A DNA stretch of 64,000 nt from Pyrinomonadaceae bacterium (GCA_028284415.1 JANQRU010000007.1:1114682-1178681); one strand, 5' to 3'; numbered from the stretch's first letter, positions 34,735 to 44,382 are shown. Numbers and translations: made by a program. The notes: generated by a model not told the origin, from the sequence alone.

Positions 34735-34857
34735 CTTGATTTTGGATTTTAGGTTTTGGATTTTGGATTGTAAAGCTTTATGCAAAAAAAAGATTCGGAC
34801 AAAACCACAAACCTCTTTGCCAATACAAAATCTAAAACCTAAAATCAGTAAAAGTAA
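34735..34857. repeat. Heptad-like GATTTTGG low-complexity repeats
   Basis: The gap between the SpoIIM-like gene and the ABC exporter holds degenerate copies of GATTTTGG/GATTTTAGG and, in reverse orientation near 34828-34850, AAAATCTAAAACCTAAAATC. The two groups form an inverted pair. Similar tracts occur at 63630-63670. Confidence 0.55.
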
Positions 34858-36720
34858 ATGTCCAACGAAGCGAAAAAATATCACGAAGAAGAAGCCATAA
34901 AAAAATCTTACGATTTTCGCACGACCAAAAGGCTTTTCAGTTATCTAAGACCTTACTGGAAGATGATGGCTTTGGCATTGGTTTTGACTGTTATAACCAA
35001 TGTTTTGATAAGTCTTCAGCCATATTTTACAAAAATGGCGGTTGATGATTTTATCGTTCCGAAAGAAACAGACGGAATTTGGCTTTTTGCTTTGGCTTAT
35101 TTCTGTTTGTTCTTATTCCGATTTCTCTTTTCCTACATCCAAGAAATTCTTTTAAATGTTGTTGGTCAAAAGGTTATGTATGATCTGCGTTCGCAGATTT
35201 TTACTAAACTTCAGACTTTGCAAATTTCATACTATGACAAAAACCCTGTCGGCAGAATTATTACCCGTCTAACTTCCGACGTTGATTCTTTGAATGAGCT
35301 TTTCACATCCGGCGTAATTGAAGGTCTGGGTGATCTGGTCGTGATTTTTGCAATCATCGGCATAATGTTTTGGCTTGATTGGAAACTGGCGATCGTTTCG
35401 TTAATTGTTGTTCCGCTTTTATTTATTGCCACGAATTGGTTTCGCAAGCGTGCGAGAATTGGCTTCGATAAAGTCCGCACACGTATGGCAAAGATCAACG
35501 CATTTTTGCAGGAACACATCTCAGGTGCTCAAACCGTCCAACTCTTTAATGCGGAAGAAAAAGTCCGTACACGCTTTGGAAAGATTAATAATGAATACCG
35601 CGAAGCGAATATCGAAACCATTTATTATTACGCGATTTTTTATCCGATGGTTGAGTTTATCGGAATTATAGGGATTGCGGTCATAATTTGGTTCGGCGGT
35701 TATCAAATTTTAACTGCCAATTCGGCGAGCGGAACTGCCTTAACAATTGGAACGGTCATTGCTTTTATTCAGTATTCACAACAACTTTTTCAGCCGATTA
35801 GGAATCTTTCAGATAAATTCAACGTCCTGCAAGCGGCAATCGTCGCATCACATCGCGTTTTTCTTTTGCTTGATGAAGATATTGAGATTACATCGCCAAA
35901 CGACCCGAAAAAGCTCGATAAAGCAAAGGGTAAAATCGAATTTAGAAATATTTGGTTTGCTTACAATGAAGATGAATGGGTAATGAAAAATGTTTCATTT
36001 ACAGTAAATCCAGGTGAATCCGTAGCACTCGTCGGACACACAGGCTCCGGAAAAACAACAGTTACAAATCTTCTGATGCGCTTCTATGACGTTCAAAAAG
36101 GAAAAATTTTACTCGATGATGTATATGTCCGTGATTGGGATTTGAAAACTCTGCGAGAAAATTTTGCGGTTGTTCTGCAAGATGTATTTCTTTTTAGCGG
36201 TTCAATTGAAAACAACATACGCTTGGGCAATAAGGAAATTTCCGAAGAAAAAGTGCATTGGGCGGCAGAAGAAGTTCACGCCGATGATTTTATTGAGCGT
36301 CTTGAAAATTCTTATAAATCCGAATTAAAAGAAAGAGGCGGCGGTCTTTCAGTTGGGCAAAAACAACTTATTTCTTTCGCCAGAGCATTAGCTTTTGATC
36401 CTTCAATTTTGATTCTTGATGAAGCGACAAGTTCGATTGATACTGAAACTGAACAATTGATTCAACAAGCCGTAAATAGAATTATGGAAGAACGTACATC
36501 TTTGGTCGTTGCTCACAGACTTTCAACTATCCAGAGATGTGACAGAATTTTGGTATTTCACCACGGTGAACTGAGAGAGCAAGGCACTCATAATGAATTG
36601 ATAAAACAAAAGGGTTTGTATTGGAGACTCTTTCAACTTCAATATGGTGATGAATTTGCTGAACAAAATGATACTTCGATCAATTTTAATCCAAACTCAA
36701 CTCTTGCAACCGAAAATTAA
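34858..36720 (+). CDS. ABC transporter, fused permease and ATPase (exporter type)
   Basis: 620 residues. Six transmembrane helices (about 30-325) are followed by the nucleotide-binding domain: Walker A GHTGSGKTT (about 393), Q-loop region VVLQDVFLF, signature LSVGQKQ, Walker B ILILDEATSS (about 518) and the H-loop in VAHRLS. This is a half-transporter of the MsbA/Sav1866/YheH class that exports lipids or drugs. A homodimer is likely, as no partner half-transporter gene is adjacent. Divergent from the SpoIIM-like gene. Confidence 0.93.
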   Translation: MSNEAKKYHEEEAIKKSYDFRTTKRLFSYLRPYWKMMALALVLTVITNVLISLQPYFTKMAVDDFIVPKETDGIWLFALAYFCLFLFRFLFSYIQEILLNVVGQKVMYDLRSQIFTKLQTLQISYYDKNPVGRIITRLTSDVDSLNELFTSGVIEGLGDLVVIFAIIGIMFWLDWKLAIVSLIVVPLLFIATNWFRKRARIGFDKVRTRMAKINAFLQEHISGAQTVQLFNAEEKVRTRFGKINNEYREANIETIYYYAIFYPMVEFIGIIGIAVIIWFGGYQILTANSASGTALTIGTVIAFIQYSQQLFQPIRNLSDKFNVLQAAIVASHRVFLLLDEDIEITSPNDPKKLDKAKGKIEFRNIWFAYNEDEWVMKNVSFTVNPGESVALVGHTGSGKTTVTNLLMRFYDVQKGKILLDDVYVRDWDLKTLRENFAVVLQDVFLFSGSIENNIRLGNKEISEEKVHWAAEEVHADDFIERLENSYKSELKERGGGLSVGQKQLISFARALAFDPSILILDEATSSIDTETEQLIQQAVNRIMEERTSLVVAHRLSTIQRCDRILVFHHGELREQGTHNELIKQKGLYWRLFQLQYGDEFAEQNDTSINFNPNSTLATEN

Positions 36721-36847
36721 TAGATAAGCTGAAATAAAAAAATGATACTTTTCAACCATTTTTTTCGCTTATTATTAATAGATAGTAAAAAATACAAATT
36801 TAATCCAAGATAAGCATAAAATATTATGAAATTTTGATATTTTTGTT

Positions 36848-36853
36848 TATAAT
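36848..36853 (+). promoter_or_regulatory. -10 box of the sigma-factor gene
   Basis: TATAAT lies 11 bases before the start ATG at 36865. There is no Shine-Dalgarno between them, so transcription would start within about 5 bases of the ATG. No convincing -35 can be picked. Confidence 0.5.
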
Positions 36854-36864
36854 GCTTATTTGCA

Positions 36865-37875
36865 ATGTCCCCAGATAGTGTGATCGAACAAGAGAAGATA
36901 GTAAAAGAGTGTGAGAGTTTGATGAAACAGCTCTACACGGAGTGTTTTGAAAATGCACCAAATTTTGGTGTGCGTGAAGAATGTTTTAAAAATTCCCTGA
37001 CTACCAGCATCAAAAAATATCTTTATCGAAGCCCTGACGATAATCCAACCCTTGAGGAAGCTCAAAAGTTTCTAAAATCCATTCAGCTTGATGATTTATT
37101 TCTAGCACTAGCTTGTGCAAATGGAAATGAACGTGCATGGTGGGAATTTGATCAACAGCATCGTTCATATTTAGAAAGAGTTTCCCGCCATCTCGCAAGC
37201 TCCGATCTGAATGCCCAAGAGGTTGTAGATTTAGTTTATGTTGAGCTTTACGGCACTCGCGTCGTTGAGGGGGAGAGAGTTTCTAAATTTGCCACATACA
37301 GTGGAAAAGGCTCAATTCGCGGTTGGTTAAGAACAGTTATTTGGCATTCTTTAGTTGACTTACACAGAGCAAGTCACGATTCGGTTTCACTTGATGAAAT
37401 GACTGAGAACGTTGGCGAAGGTCACGCTCATTCAAATTTTGCAGAAATGGATTTGGGTGGCGAAGACCAAATGATGGATCAGGTAACGAAAGATCGTTAT
37501 CGAAACGCTACCGTCTCAGCAATTCAAAGTGCTTTTACAGAACTTGATAGCCATGAAAAACTTCTCTTGCTTTATTATCACGTAGAAAATTTAAAGCTTA
37601 GAGAAATTGCAAGGCTTGTTGAAGTACCAACTTCTCCTCTGCGAGCTTGGTTTCAAAGAAAATCCGCCGCACGTGAGAAAAACCCCCGTAGTAAAATTCA
37701 TGAATCAACCATAATGCGTTGGTTGGAAAAGACTTATAAGAAAGTTTTAAAGTCTTTTCAAGAAGAATTGAATTCAAAACACAACTTAAAAGGGGAGGAA
37801 ATTGATATTTGTATTGAATTAGCAACTCAAGACCTTGCTAATCCAAATCTTTATCAAAATTTAGCGACCAATTAA
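36865..37875 (+). CDS. Sigma-70 family RNA polymerase sigma factor
   Basis: 336 residues, longer than a plain ECF factor. A unique N-terminal part of about 80 residues precedes sigma region 2 (LACANGNERAWWEFDQQHRS, then KFATYSGKGSIRGWLRTVIW) and region 4 near 225-275 (FTELDSHEKLLLLYYHVENL, then KLREIARLVEVPTSPLRAW). A C-terminal ~60-residue extension follows (KSFQEELNSKHNLKGEE). The next gene encodes a zinc-finger anti-sigma-like protein. Together they look like a sigma/anti-sigma unit, probably for envelope or oxidative stress. Confidence 0.87.
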   Translation: MSPDSVIEQEKIVKECESLMKQLYTECFENAPNFGVREECFKNSLTTSIKKYLYRSPDDNPTLEEAQKFLKSIQLDDLFLALACANGNERAWWEFDQQHRSYLERVSRHLASSDLNAQEVVDLVYVELYGTRVVEGERVSKFATYSGKGSIRGWLRTVIWHSLVDLHRASHDSVSLDEMTENVGEGHAHSNFAEMDLGGEDQMMDQVTKDRYRNATVSAIQSAFTELDSHEKLLLLYYHVENLKLREIARLVEVPTSPLRAWFQRKSAAREKNPRSKIHESTIMRWLEKTYKKVLKSFQEELNSKHNLKGEEIDICIELATQDLANPNLYQNLATN

Positions 37876-37999
37876 ATAAAATAACAACCCCAAATCTCCT
37901 AAACACATCAAAGGAACTTATTTTTTTTGCCCCCAACTAAAATTTTTATGCAAATATTACAAAACTGTTTCGTCTTGTGTGTGGAGGCTGGAACAGATT

Positions 38000-38419
38000 A
38001 TGAACAATAAGGGGCGGATGAATTCCAACGAAATAAAAATACAAGGCTTGCTAGATGTCTTTTTGCGAGCAGACTCAAAAACCAACAGTTTTGAAACAAC
38101 TTCGGAGCATTTAGATGAAGATACTCTGACATCTTTTGTCGAAGGTAACTTAAGTGAAAAAGAAGCTTACCCGATTACAAACCATTTGGTCAGTTGCTCA
38201 TTTTGCCGACATATAACGGCAGAACTTATCAAACTTGACTATGCCTTTGCCGAGGATACTCAAATGGCAACGGTTTCAGAAGCAGAGCCGACAAAAGTGG
38301 CGGACGTTTTAAGCGGCATTCTATCTAGAATATTCGGTAATAGTGATAGTGCAGTTTTTGCTCACCAAGAACCCGAAGAAAATAACCCCTCCGATTCTAA
38401 AAAAGACGAGGAAAAATAA
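38000..38419 (+). CDS. Anti-sigma-factor-like zinc-finger protein
   Basis: 139 residues from the ATG at 38000; a GTG at 37979 and an ATG at 38018 are also in frame, and AAGGGG precedes the last. The core has the anti-sigma zinc motif NHLVSCSFCRHI (HxxxCxxC, with a preceding EAYPITNHL). No transmembrane helix follows, so it would be a cytoplasmic sensor, unlike most membrane-bound anti-sigma factors. It lies 124 bases after the sigma gene on the same strand, and the pairing is inferred from adjacency. Confidence 0.75.
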   Translation: MNNKGRMNSNEIKIQGLLDVFLRADSKTNSFETTSEHLDEDTLTSFVEGNLSEKEAYPITNHLVSCSFCRHITAELIKLDYAFAEDTQMATVSEAEPTKVADVLSGILSRIFGNSDSAVFAHQEPEENNPSDSKKDEEK

Positions 38420-38446
38420 TAATCCATTTTAATCAGAGGAGAAAAA

Positions 38447-38486
38447 AGAAACGATCGTCAGATTCAAACGGTCGTTTCTTTTTTGT
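38447..38486 (+). terminator. Rho-independent terminator
   Basis: AGAAACGATCGT pairs with ACGGTCGTTTCT (12 pairs including one wobble), followed by a T-run. It ends the sigma/anti-sigma unit. Confidence 0.85.
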
Positions 38487-38598
38487 TTGAAAACTCGAAT
38501 TATTATTCCCGTAGCAAAATCATACTAACCTACAATTTATAAGCTTTTGGGGTTATAATACACAAACATCAATCAAAATAATTTGTGGAGTTCTAGTA

Positions 38599-39234
38599 TT
38601 GCTGGAAAAAAATAATAATTGTCCTTCAGAAAAATCTATTTCCGTAGAAAAGATTGCGGTTGCCAGTCTGCCCACACAAATGGGTAACTTTAAGATTGCG
38701 GGCTATCGCTCAAAAACAAGTTCTGAAGAATTTATAGTCTTATTTAAAGGTGATCTGCAAAGAAATGTCCCTACTTTGGTTCGCATTCATTCACAGTGTT
38801 TAACCGGTGACGTTTTTGGCTCTATAAAATGCGATTGCGGACCACAATTACGTAGAGCGATGGAAATGATCGAAGAAGAAGGAAGAGGGGCAATTGTTTA
38901 TCAACAACAAGAAGGTCGTGGAATAGGAATCGTCAATAAAATTCGGGCGTATGCTCTTCAAGATGAAGGTGCAGACACGATCGAAGCCAATGAAAAGTTA
39001 GGTTTTGCGATAGACGCCCGAAACTATCAGCAATGTGCTGAGATTTTATTTGATCTAGGACTTTGTAAAGTCCGCGTAATGACCAACAATCCAGATAAGT
39101 TAAAGGCTCTGAAAAACGCAGGTTTGCAAATTATTGAACGTGTCCCGATAGAAGTTAAAGCTCAAGAACCCGCCGCACATTATCTTCGAATAAAGAAGGA
39201 AAAAATGGGACATTTACTAGAATTTGACGATTAA
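38599..39234 (+). CDS. ribA: GTP cyclohydrolase II
   Basis: 211 residues from a TTG at 38599 that has a GGAG site 8 bases upstream; the next in-frame ATG (38680) would cut the N-terminal strand. Zinc ligands lie in HSQCLTGDVFGSIKCDCG, and QEGRGIGIVNKIRAYALQ is the GTP-binding/catalytic segment. It converts GTP to a formamido-pyrimidine phosphate in the first step of riboflavin synthesis. It stands alone here, without other rib genes, and is not fused to RibB. A TATAAT lies at 38553-38558. Confidence 0.92.
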   Translation: MLEKNNNCPSEKSISVEKIAVASLPTQMGNFKIAGYRSKTSSEEFIVLFKGDLQRNVPTLVRIHSQCLTGDVFGSIKCDCGPQLRRAMEMIEEEGRGAIVYQQQEGRGIGIVNKIRAYALQDEGADTIEANEKLGFAIDARNYQQCAEILFDLGLCKVRVMTNNPDKLKALKNAGLQIIERVPIEVKAQEPAAHYLRIKKEKMGHLLEFDD

Positions 39235-39271
39235 TTTCAGTTTTACAGCTGAAATTCCAAGGAGGTTAAAT

Positions 39272-40300
39272 GTGAAATTTATAGTTCTTAAATCTATTTT
39301 CGTCGCTCTATTTCTCGGGATTTTAGCAGTCTTTTCAGTTACATCCATCAACGCACAAAACTCGATAAGCGGAATGATATTTGATGACAATCGAAAGCCT
39401 GTCCAAAATATTGAGGTTGAATTGCTTGATGCTCTGGAGCGTTTGATCGGTACAAGAAAAACTAGAGGTAGCGGCTTTTACACATTTCAAAGACTGAACC
39501 GTGGCATTTACTACATCAAAGTAAGAATTGCAGGTACTAACTTCAAAGAAAAAAAGGTGCGGATTGATCTTGGTGACTTGAATGCAATTGGAGGAGTAGA
39601 TGTAAAGCAGGTTGATATTTATCTTGAAGTAAATACAAAAGGTAGAAACGAAAGACCGGTAAATAATTCAGTCATATTTGCACAAAATGTTCCTGAAGAA
39701 TCGAGGAAACTTTACAAATCAGGATTGGAAAACGTTAAGAAGAAAAAAAATGCGGAAGCAATTACAAACTTCAAAGATGCCATTCGTATTTTTCCGGAGT
39801 ATTTTGATGCATTGGATAGTCTAGGGAATTTATACCTAGCTGATAATAAATACTTGGAAGCCGAAAACATTTTCAAAAAAGCGTCTGAAATAAATCCGAA
39901 AAGTTTCAGAAGCTTTTTTAATCTAGCAGTAGCTCAAAATAAATTGAAGAAAAGAGATTCGGCTATTGAAAATTTGAAAAAGGCTAACGCATTAGATTCC
40001 GGTTCTATCAATTCCCATCTTTTGCTTGGAATAATTCAGAGGGATGTAAAAAAATCTAAAGCCGCTGAGAAGAGCCTCTTAAAAGCTAAGGAACTAAGTA
40101 AAAACAAAGTTTCTGACGTTCATTGGAATTTAGCTTTGTTATATTACTATGATTTCAAACGCTACAATTTGGCAGCAGATGAACTGGAATTGTACTTAAA
40201 GGCTATTCCCGAAAATGAGAAAAAAAAAGCTAAGGGAAAAATTTCCGAGGTGAAAGGATTGATCCAAAAAATCAGAAAGAAAGCCAAAGAATCTTCCTGA
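39272..40300 (+). CDS. Secreted TPR protein with carboxypeptidase-regulatory domain
   Basis: 342 residues from a GTG at 39272, preceded by AAGGAGG six bases upstream. A signal peptide (about 1-29) is followed by a CarboxypepD_reg-like beta domain (ISGMIFDDNRKPVQNIEVEL, then YTFQRLNRGIYYIKV) and a run of TPR units (FPEYFDALDSLGNLYLAD, NPKSFRSFFNLAVAQNKL). A paralogue lies at 44442-45491, on the other side of the TonB receptor. Probably a periplasmic or outer-membrane-associated assembly factor for the receptor; that role is an inference. Confidence 0.8.
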   Translation: MKFIVLKSIFVALFLGILAVFSVTSINAQNSISGMIFDDNRKPVQNIEVELLDALERLIGTRKTRGSGFYTFQRLNRGIYYIKVRIAGTNFKEKKVRIDLGDLNAIGGVDVKQVDIYLEVNTKGRNERPVNNSVIFAQNVPEESRKLYKSGLENVKKKKNAEAITNFKDAIRIFPEYFDALDSLGNLYLADNKYLEAENIFKKASEINPKSFRSFFNLAVAQNKLKKRDSAIENLKKANALDSGSINSHLLLGIIQRDVKKSKAAEKSLLKAKELSKNKVSDVHWNLALLYYYDFKRYNLAADELELYLKAIPENEKKKAKGKISEVKGLIQKIRKKAKESS

Positions 40301-40654
40301 TCTCTTTATTCAAAGAGAAATATTTTAAGCAATGTGCTATATTTGCTTTACAGTCTTTTCTAAACCGATTTATCCAAAATCGTGGATTATTTACAATTTC
40401 TTGTAGATTTGTTTAAAACACCTTCCAAAAACAACTTACACAACCAGCAATCCACCACCTATTAAGCTTTTGTTTACATAGATTTAAAGCAAAAACTTCC
40501 CCTCAAGTTCGGTATTGGCTCTCAAATTGCATTCTTTTATGTCGCTATGTTTAAAAAACATAGTTTCATCTTTTCAACTAAAAATTAAAAAACATAATTG
40601 AAAAATTTGAAACTAAAACAGTTTTTAGAAACAACCCTGCTTAGGAGTGAAAAT
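40301..40654 (+). other. 354-base intergenic leader region of the TonB receptor gene
   Basis: A weak hairpin TCTCTTT/AAAGAGA lies at 40301-40318, followed by T-rich sequence. An extended-10-like TGCTATATT is at 40336-40343. A short stem CTATGTTT/AAACATAG is at 40545-40563. TAGGAG precedes the receptor ATG. I see no tRNA, ORF or riboswitch I can name. Confidence 0.5.
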
Positions 40655-43600
40655 ATGTTAAAAAATTTTAGATTTATATCTGTGGCTTTGACCATAGTGC
40701 TTTGCTTTTCAGCAATCGCATTTGGACAAGGTACATCAGGTTCAATTGAGGGAACTGTTAAGGATTCAACCGGAGCAGTAATTCCTGGTGCAACCGTTAA
40801 GGTTGAAAGCACAGGATCTACAGCCGGATTTAATCGAACAGTTACAGCTGATGATGAAGGTTACTACATTATAGCAAGAGTTCCACCGGGAACTTACAAA
40901 GTTACAATCAATGTTGATAACTTTGAGCCTTTTTCACAAAACGTTACGGTAGTTGTGGATAGATCACAAAATGTTAGCCCAAATCTTAGTGCTGCCGGAA
41001 CAACGACAACAGTTGATGTTGTAGCAGATAGTGCGGTAACAATTGACACTACTGATACAAAGATTGACACAAACATTACAAAAGAAATTATTGAATCATT
41101 ACCGAAAGGAACAACATTCACAAGCATTTTGAAAATTGCACCGAATGTTCGCCCGGAAGCTATCGGTGGTGGTTTACAGATTGACGGAGCTTCAGGTTCT
41201 GAGAACGTATTCGTTATTGACGGACAGGAAGTAACCAACTTCGCAACTGGAACACTTAACTCAAACAACAACTTACCATTTGAACTTCTTCAAGAAGTAC
41301 AAGTTAAGTCAACTGGTTTTGAAGCCGAATATGGTGGAGCTACCGGTGGTGTTATCAACGCTGTAACAGCAGGCGGTAACAACCAATGGCGCGGTAACTT
41401 TGGAATTTCTTTCCGTCCAAGCCAACTTCAAGCTAGCCCAAACCGACGATTAAACGATTTTGGTAATGCCGGTGATCCGGGCGGCGGATTTGATTATTTC
41501 ACACCTCGTAAAGATGGTGGCACAGACTTCTTCCCTGTAGCTTCTGTAAGTGGACCGATTCTTAAAGATAGAATTTGGGGATTAGTATCATATGCTCCAC
41601 AGATTTTTGAAACTTCAAGAACAAAAGACTTCTTCAATACAGATGATCCGGGACGTCAGGTAGTTTTCACTGATAGATATGATTCGAAAACTAGAATTGA
41701 GCAAGCTTTCTCAAGAATTGATGCTCAACCATTCTCAAGTCTTCGTGTTTATGGAACATTCCTTTGGAATCCAAGAATTGATGAAGGTGAAGTTCCTGGT
41801 TTAGGTCTTTCACAAAACTTAGACCCGGTAACACGTGAAGAGTATGCAGCTCGTGGTGGTCGTGTTAACTCAAATGCATTCAACACTCAAGCTACCTGGA
41901 CTCCATTAAACTGGATGGTTGTCAACTTCCGTGCTGGACGAAGCTTCCTCAATGAGAAACTTTTCTCATATGGACGTGTTGCTGGACAAAGAATCGCGGT
42001 TTCAAGTTTTTCACCACTTGATCCTTGTGATGTTATTCCAGGTAGAACCGATCAATGTAGAGGGTTCAATACAGGTTCTAATGAACTGACAGCTTTTGAC
42101 GTTTCAACCCGTACTACTTATGACGCTGACGTGAGTTTCGTCGGAGTTAACGCTTTTGGACGTCACAATATCAAAGCCGGTTATCAACTAAACCAACTCT
42201 ACAACAACGTAGATAGAGGTTACACAAGTACAGGTTACATCCTTCTTTATTACGGAAGACCAACTTCTTTCTATACAGGAATTAACGGTCTCCCAATCTG
42301 TCCGGATCTTGCTAACGGTAATTTCCCGAATGACGACAGTTGTTCGCTCGGAACAGCTCGTATGGTTCGAATCGGAACACGTGGTGAAGCAAGCAGTGAC
42401 AACACAGCACTCTATGCTCAAGATTCATGGCAGATCAATAATCGTTTTACGATTAACTTTGGTTTGAGAGCTGAAAGAGAAGTAGTTCCAAGTTTTGGTG
42501 ATCCGGCTACAACAACAGACATCGAATTTGATTGGACTGACAAACTTGCTCCAAGATTCGGTGCTGCAGTTGATCTCTTCGGAGATGGAAAAACCAAGAT
42601 CTTTGGTAGTTATGGTTGGTTCTATGACCGCTTTAAGTATGAATTACCTAGAGGGTTATTTGGTGCTGAAGCATTCTTAGATGCATTCGGAGAAATTCTA
42701 CCTTCCCGTGGGTTATCACCTTTTGATTATACACTTCAAGCAATGCTTGCAGGACGTACAGTTACTGAAAGTATTGGCGGTTCTTGCCCAATTACGGGTA
42801 CAACCGGATGGGCAACCTGTGAACTAGATAGACGTGTTCCATCGAATGCAGTTGGAGCTAATCCATTTGCTGGTGCCGGTGCTGTTGATCCTGACCTTAA
42901 AGCAATGCGTCAAAGTGAATACACATTTGGTGTTGAGCAATTGCTCGGTGACAACTTCGTACTCGCTGCTCGTTATACACACAAACAATTAGACCGTGCA
43001 ATTGAAGACATTGGTTCTTTCAACGATCAAGGTTCTGAAGCATATGTAATCGGAAACCCAGGTCGCGGACTAGCTTGTGAAGTAGCAACACAGGGTGGAT
43101 TCCCTTGTACCGAAGCAGAACGTATTTATGATGGTGTTGAAGTTCGCGTTGATAAGCGTGCTGCTAATTACTTCTTCAATGCTAGTTATACATACAGTCG
43201 CTTATTCGGTAATTATTCAGGATTAGCAAGTTCAGACGAACTTGGACGTAACTCTCCAAACGTTAACCGTTTCTTCGACCTTCCGATGCTCGGCTACAAT
43301 GCTAACGGTGAACCTGATAACGGTCGTCTCGCTACGGATCGTCCACACGTATTCAAAGCATATGGTGGATATTCATATAACTGGGACAGAGTTAACAGAA
43401 CTAACTTCTCTGGTTTCACAACCATTCAATCCGGAACCCCGCTTACAACTGTTTATTCATTGTATGGCGTAGGTACTTCAATTTTGTTCGGTCGTGGAGA
43501 CTTAGGAAGAACAGAAGCATTTACTGAAACTGATTTTGCTGTTAGCCATCAATATAGATTTGGTCGTGACAACAAATGGACATTCGAAGCATTCATGGAA

Positions 43601-43906
43601 ATTCGCAATATATTTGACGAAAGAAATGAACTCGGTGTTCAAAGAGCTTTCAGTACCGGAAGTATTACAGGAATCCAGCTTGAAGAAGGTGGTTGTACAA
43701 CCTGTGTTGTGAGAAACGCAGATGGATCAGTTAATAATGGATTAACTGAATCTGCTTCACTTCAAAGAATATTCAATGGTGGTATTCAACAGTTTGTAGT
43801 TAACTTCTTTAACGCTAATCCAGGTCAAACTGAAAATGATTTCAATCAAGTAAACTCCTTCCAAGGTGGTCGTGATGTTCGCTTCGGATTCAAATTCAGA
43901 TTCTAA
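40655..43906 (+). CDS. Oar-like TonB-dependent outer-membrane receptor
   Basis: 1083 residues from the ATG at 40655, which has a TAGGAGTG site; an upstream TTG is rejected. A signal peptide leads into a carboxypeptidase-regulatory domain (GTVKDSTGAVIPGATVKVES, then YYIIARVPPGTYKVTI). A plug domain (ASGSENVFVIDGQEV, then LLQEVQVKSTGFEAEYGGAT) and a beta-barrel follow, ending in FQGGRDVRFGFKFRF with a terminal Phe as outer-membrane proteins require. It probably imports oligosaccharides, peptides or siderophores, energised by TonB. Codon use is more biased than in neighbours, suggesting high expression. Confidence 0.9.
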   Translation: MLKNFRFISVALTIVLCFSAIAFGQGTSGSIEGTVKDSTGAVIPGATVKVESTGSTAGFNRTVTADDEGYYIIARVPPGTYKVTINVDNFEPFSQNVTVVVDRSQNVSPNLSAAGTTTTVDVVADSAVTIDTTDTKIDTNITKEIIESLPKGTTFTSILKIAPNVRPEAIGGGLQIDGASGSENVFVIDGQEVTNFATGTLNSNNNLPFELLQEVQVKSTGFEAEYGGATGGVINAVTAGGNNQWRGNFGISFRPSQLQASPNRRLNDFGNAGDPGGGFDYFTPRKDGGTDFFPVASVSGPILKDRIWGLVSYAPQIFETSRTKDFFNTDDPGRQVVFTDRYDSKTRIEQAFSRIDAQPFSSLRVYGTFLWNPRIDEGEVPGLGLSQNLDPVTREEYAARGGRVNSNAFNTQATWTPLNWMVVNFRAGRSFLNEKLFSYGRVAGQRIAVSSFSPLDPCDVIPGRTDQCRGFNTGSNELTAFDVSTRTTYDADVSFVGVNAFGRHNIKAGYQLNQLYNNVDRGYTSTGYILLYYGRPTSFYTGINGLPICPDLANGNFPNDDSCSLGTARMVRIGTRGEASSDNTALYAQDSWQINNRFTINFGLRAEREVVPSFGDPATTTDIEFDWTDKLAPRFGAAVDLFGDGKTKIFGSYGWFYDRFKYELPRGLFGAEAFLDAFGEILPSRGLSPFDYTLQAMLAGRTVTESIGGSCPITGTTGWATCELDRRVPSNAVGANPFAGAGAVDPDLKAMRQSEYTFGVEQLLGDNFVLAARYTHKQLDRAIEDIGSFNDQGSEAYVIGNPGRGLACEVATQGGFPCTEAERIYDGVEVRVDKRAANYFFNASYTYSRLFGNYSGLASSDELGRNSPNVNRFFDLPMLGYNANGEPDNGRLATDRPHVFKAYGGYSYNWDRVNRTNFSGFTTIQSGTPLTTVYSLYGVGTSILFGRGDLGRTEAFTETDFAVSHQYRFGRDNKWTFEAFMEIRNIFDERNELGVQRAFSTGSITGIQLEEGGCTTCVVRNADGSVNNGLTESASLQRIFNGGIQQFVVNFFNANPGQTENDFNQVNSFQGGRDVRFGFKFRF

Positions 43907-43929
43907 TCTAACCTAAATAGATTACTTTC

Positions 43930-43961
43930 GAGGTTGTTCTATATGAACAACCTCTTTTTTT
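43930..43961 (+). terminator. Rho-independent terminator of the receptor gene
   Basis: GAGGTTGTTC / GAACAACCTC stem with a TATAT loop, followed by seven T. It is 24 bases after the receptor stop codon. Confidence 0.92.
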
Positions 43962-44070
43962 GTTTGTAATTGAAATTATCCAAAAGAGCTTAACTTATTG
44001 TTTAGCAGAAGTTTACTGTTCTGTTTTTCTAAATGATTTTTCTTAGTCTGCGACAGGCAGGCAATAGCGT

Positions 44071-44110
44071 AAAGCCCCAAGCAAGGCAGAATTGCGGGAC
44101 TTGGGGCTTT
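44071..44110. repeat. 11-base perfect stem hairpin
   Basis: AAAGCCCCAAG (44071-44081) and CTTGGGGCTTT (44100-44110) are perfect reverse complements with an 18-base spacer. It could be a second terminator or a REP unit. Confidence 0.7.
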
Positions 44111-44256
44111 TAATATAAAGTTCGTGAATTAGAGCAACAGCATTCTGTCACAGTCTTCGACAGCTAAGAAAACAAATTAAAACAATTTCTATGGTTTGTA
44201 CCATAAACTGTACTTCAACTTCATCTTTACTGAGGAGATGCGTTAATTTTTGATAG

Positions 44257-44369
44257 GTGTCAGTAGCCCGACCGTCAGGAAGGGCTTCCAAGATTTATAT
44301 CTTGAGTATTTGATCTGATCTCTTAACTTGATAGCAAAATCCACTCCCTCACGGTCGGGCTACTGACAC
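44257..44369. repeat. REP-like element with perfect 19-base inverted repeats
   Basis: GTGTCAGTAGCCCGACCGT at 44257-44275 is exactly repeated in inverse orientation at 44351-44369. The 75-base interior carries a further local palindrome (AAGATTTATATCTT). It has no open frame, so it is not a coding mobile element but looks like a paired REP/BIME or a very short MITE. Confidence 0.85.
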
Positions 44370-44382
44370 AATTTATGAATGC

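Noticed and set aside
34735..34884. A 50-residue N-terminal extension of the SpoIIM-like protein
   Set aside because: It would be encoded by heptad repeats of low complexity; the ATG at 34734 begins the conserved part.
44257..44369. Insertion sequence with terminal inverted repeats
   Set aside because: There is no transposase, no coding capacity and no clear target duplication in only 113 bases; it is a REP-like element instead.
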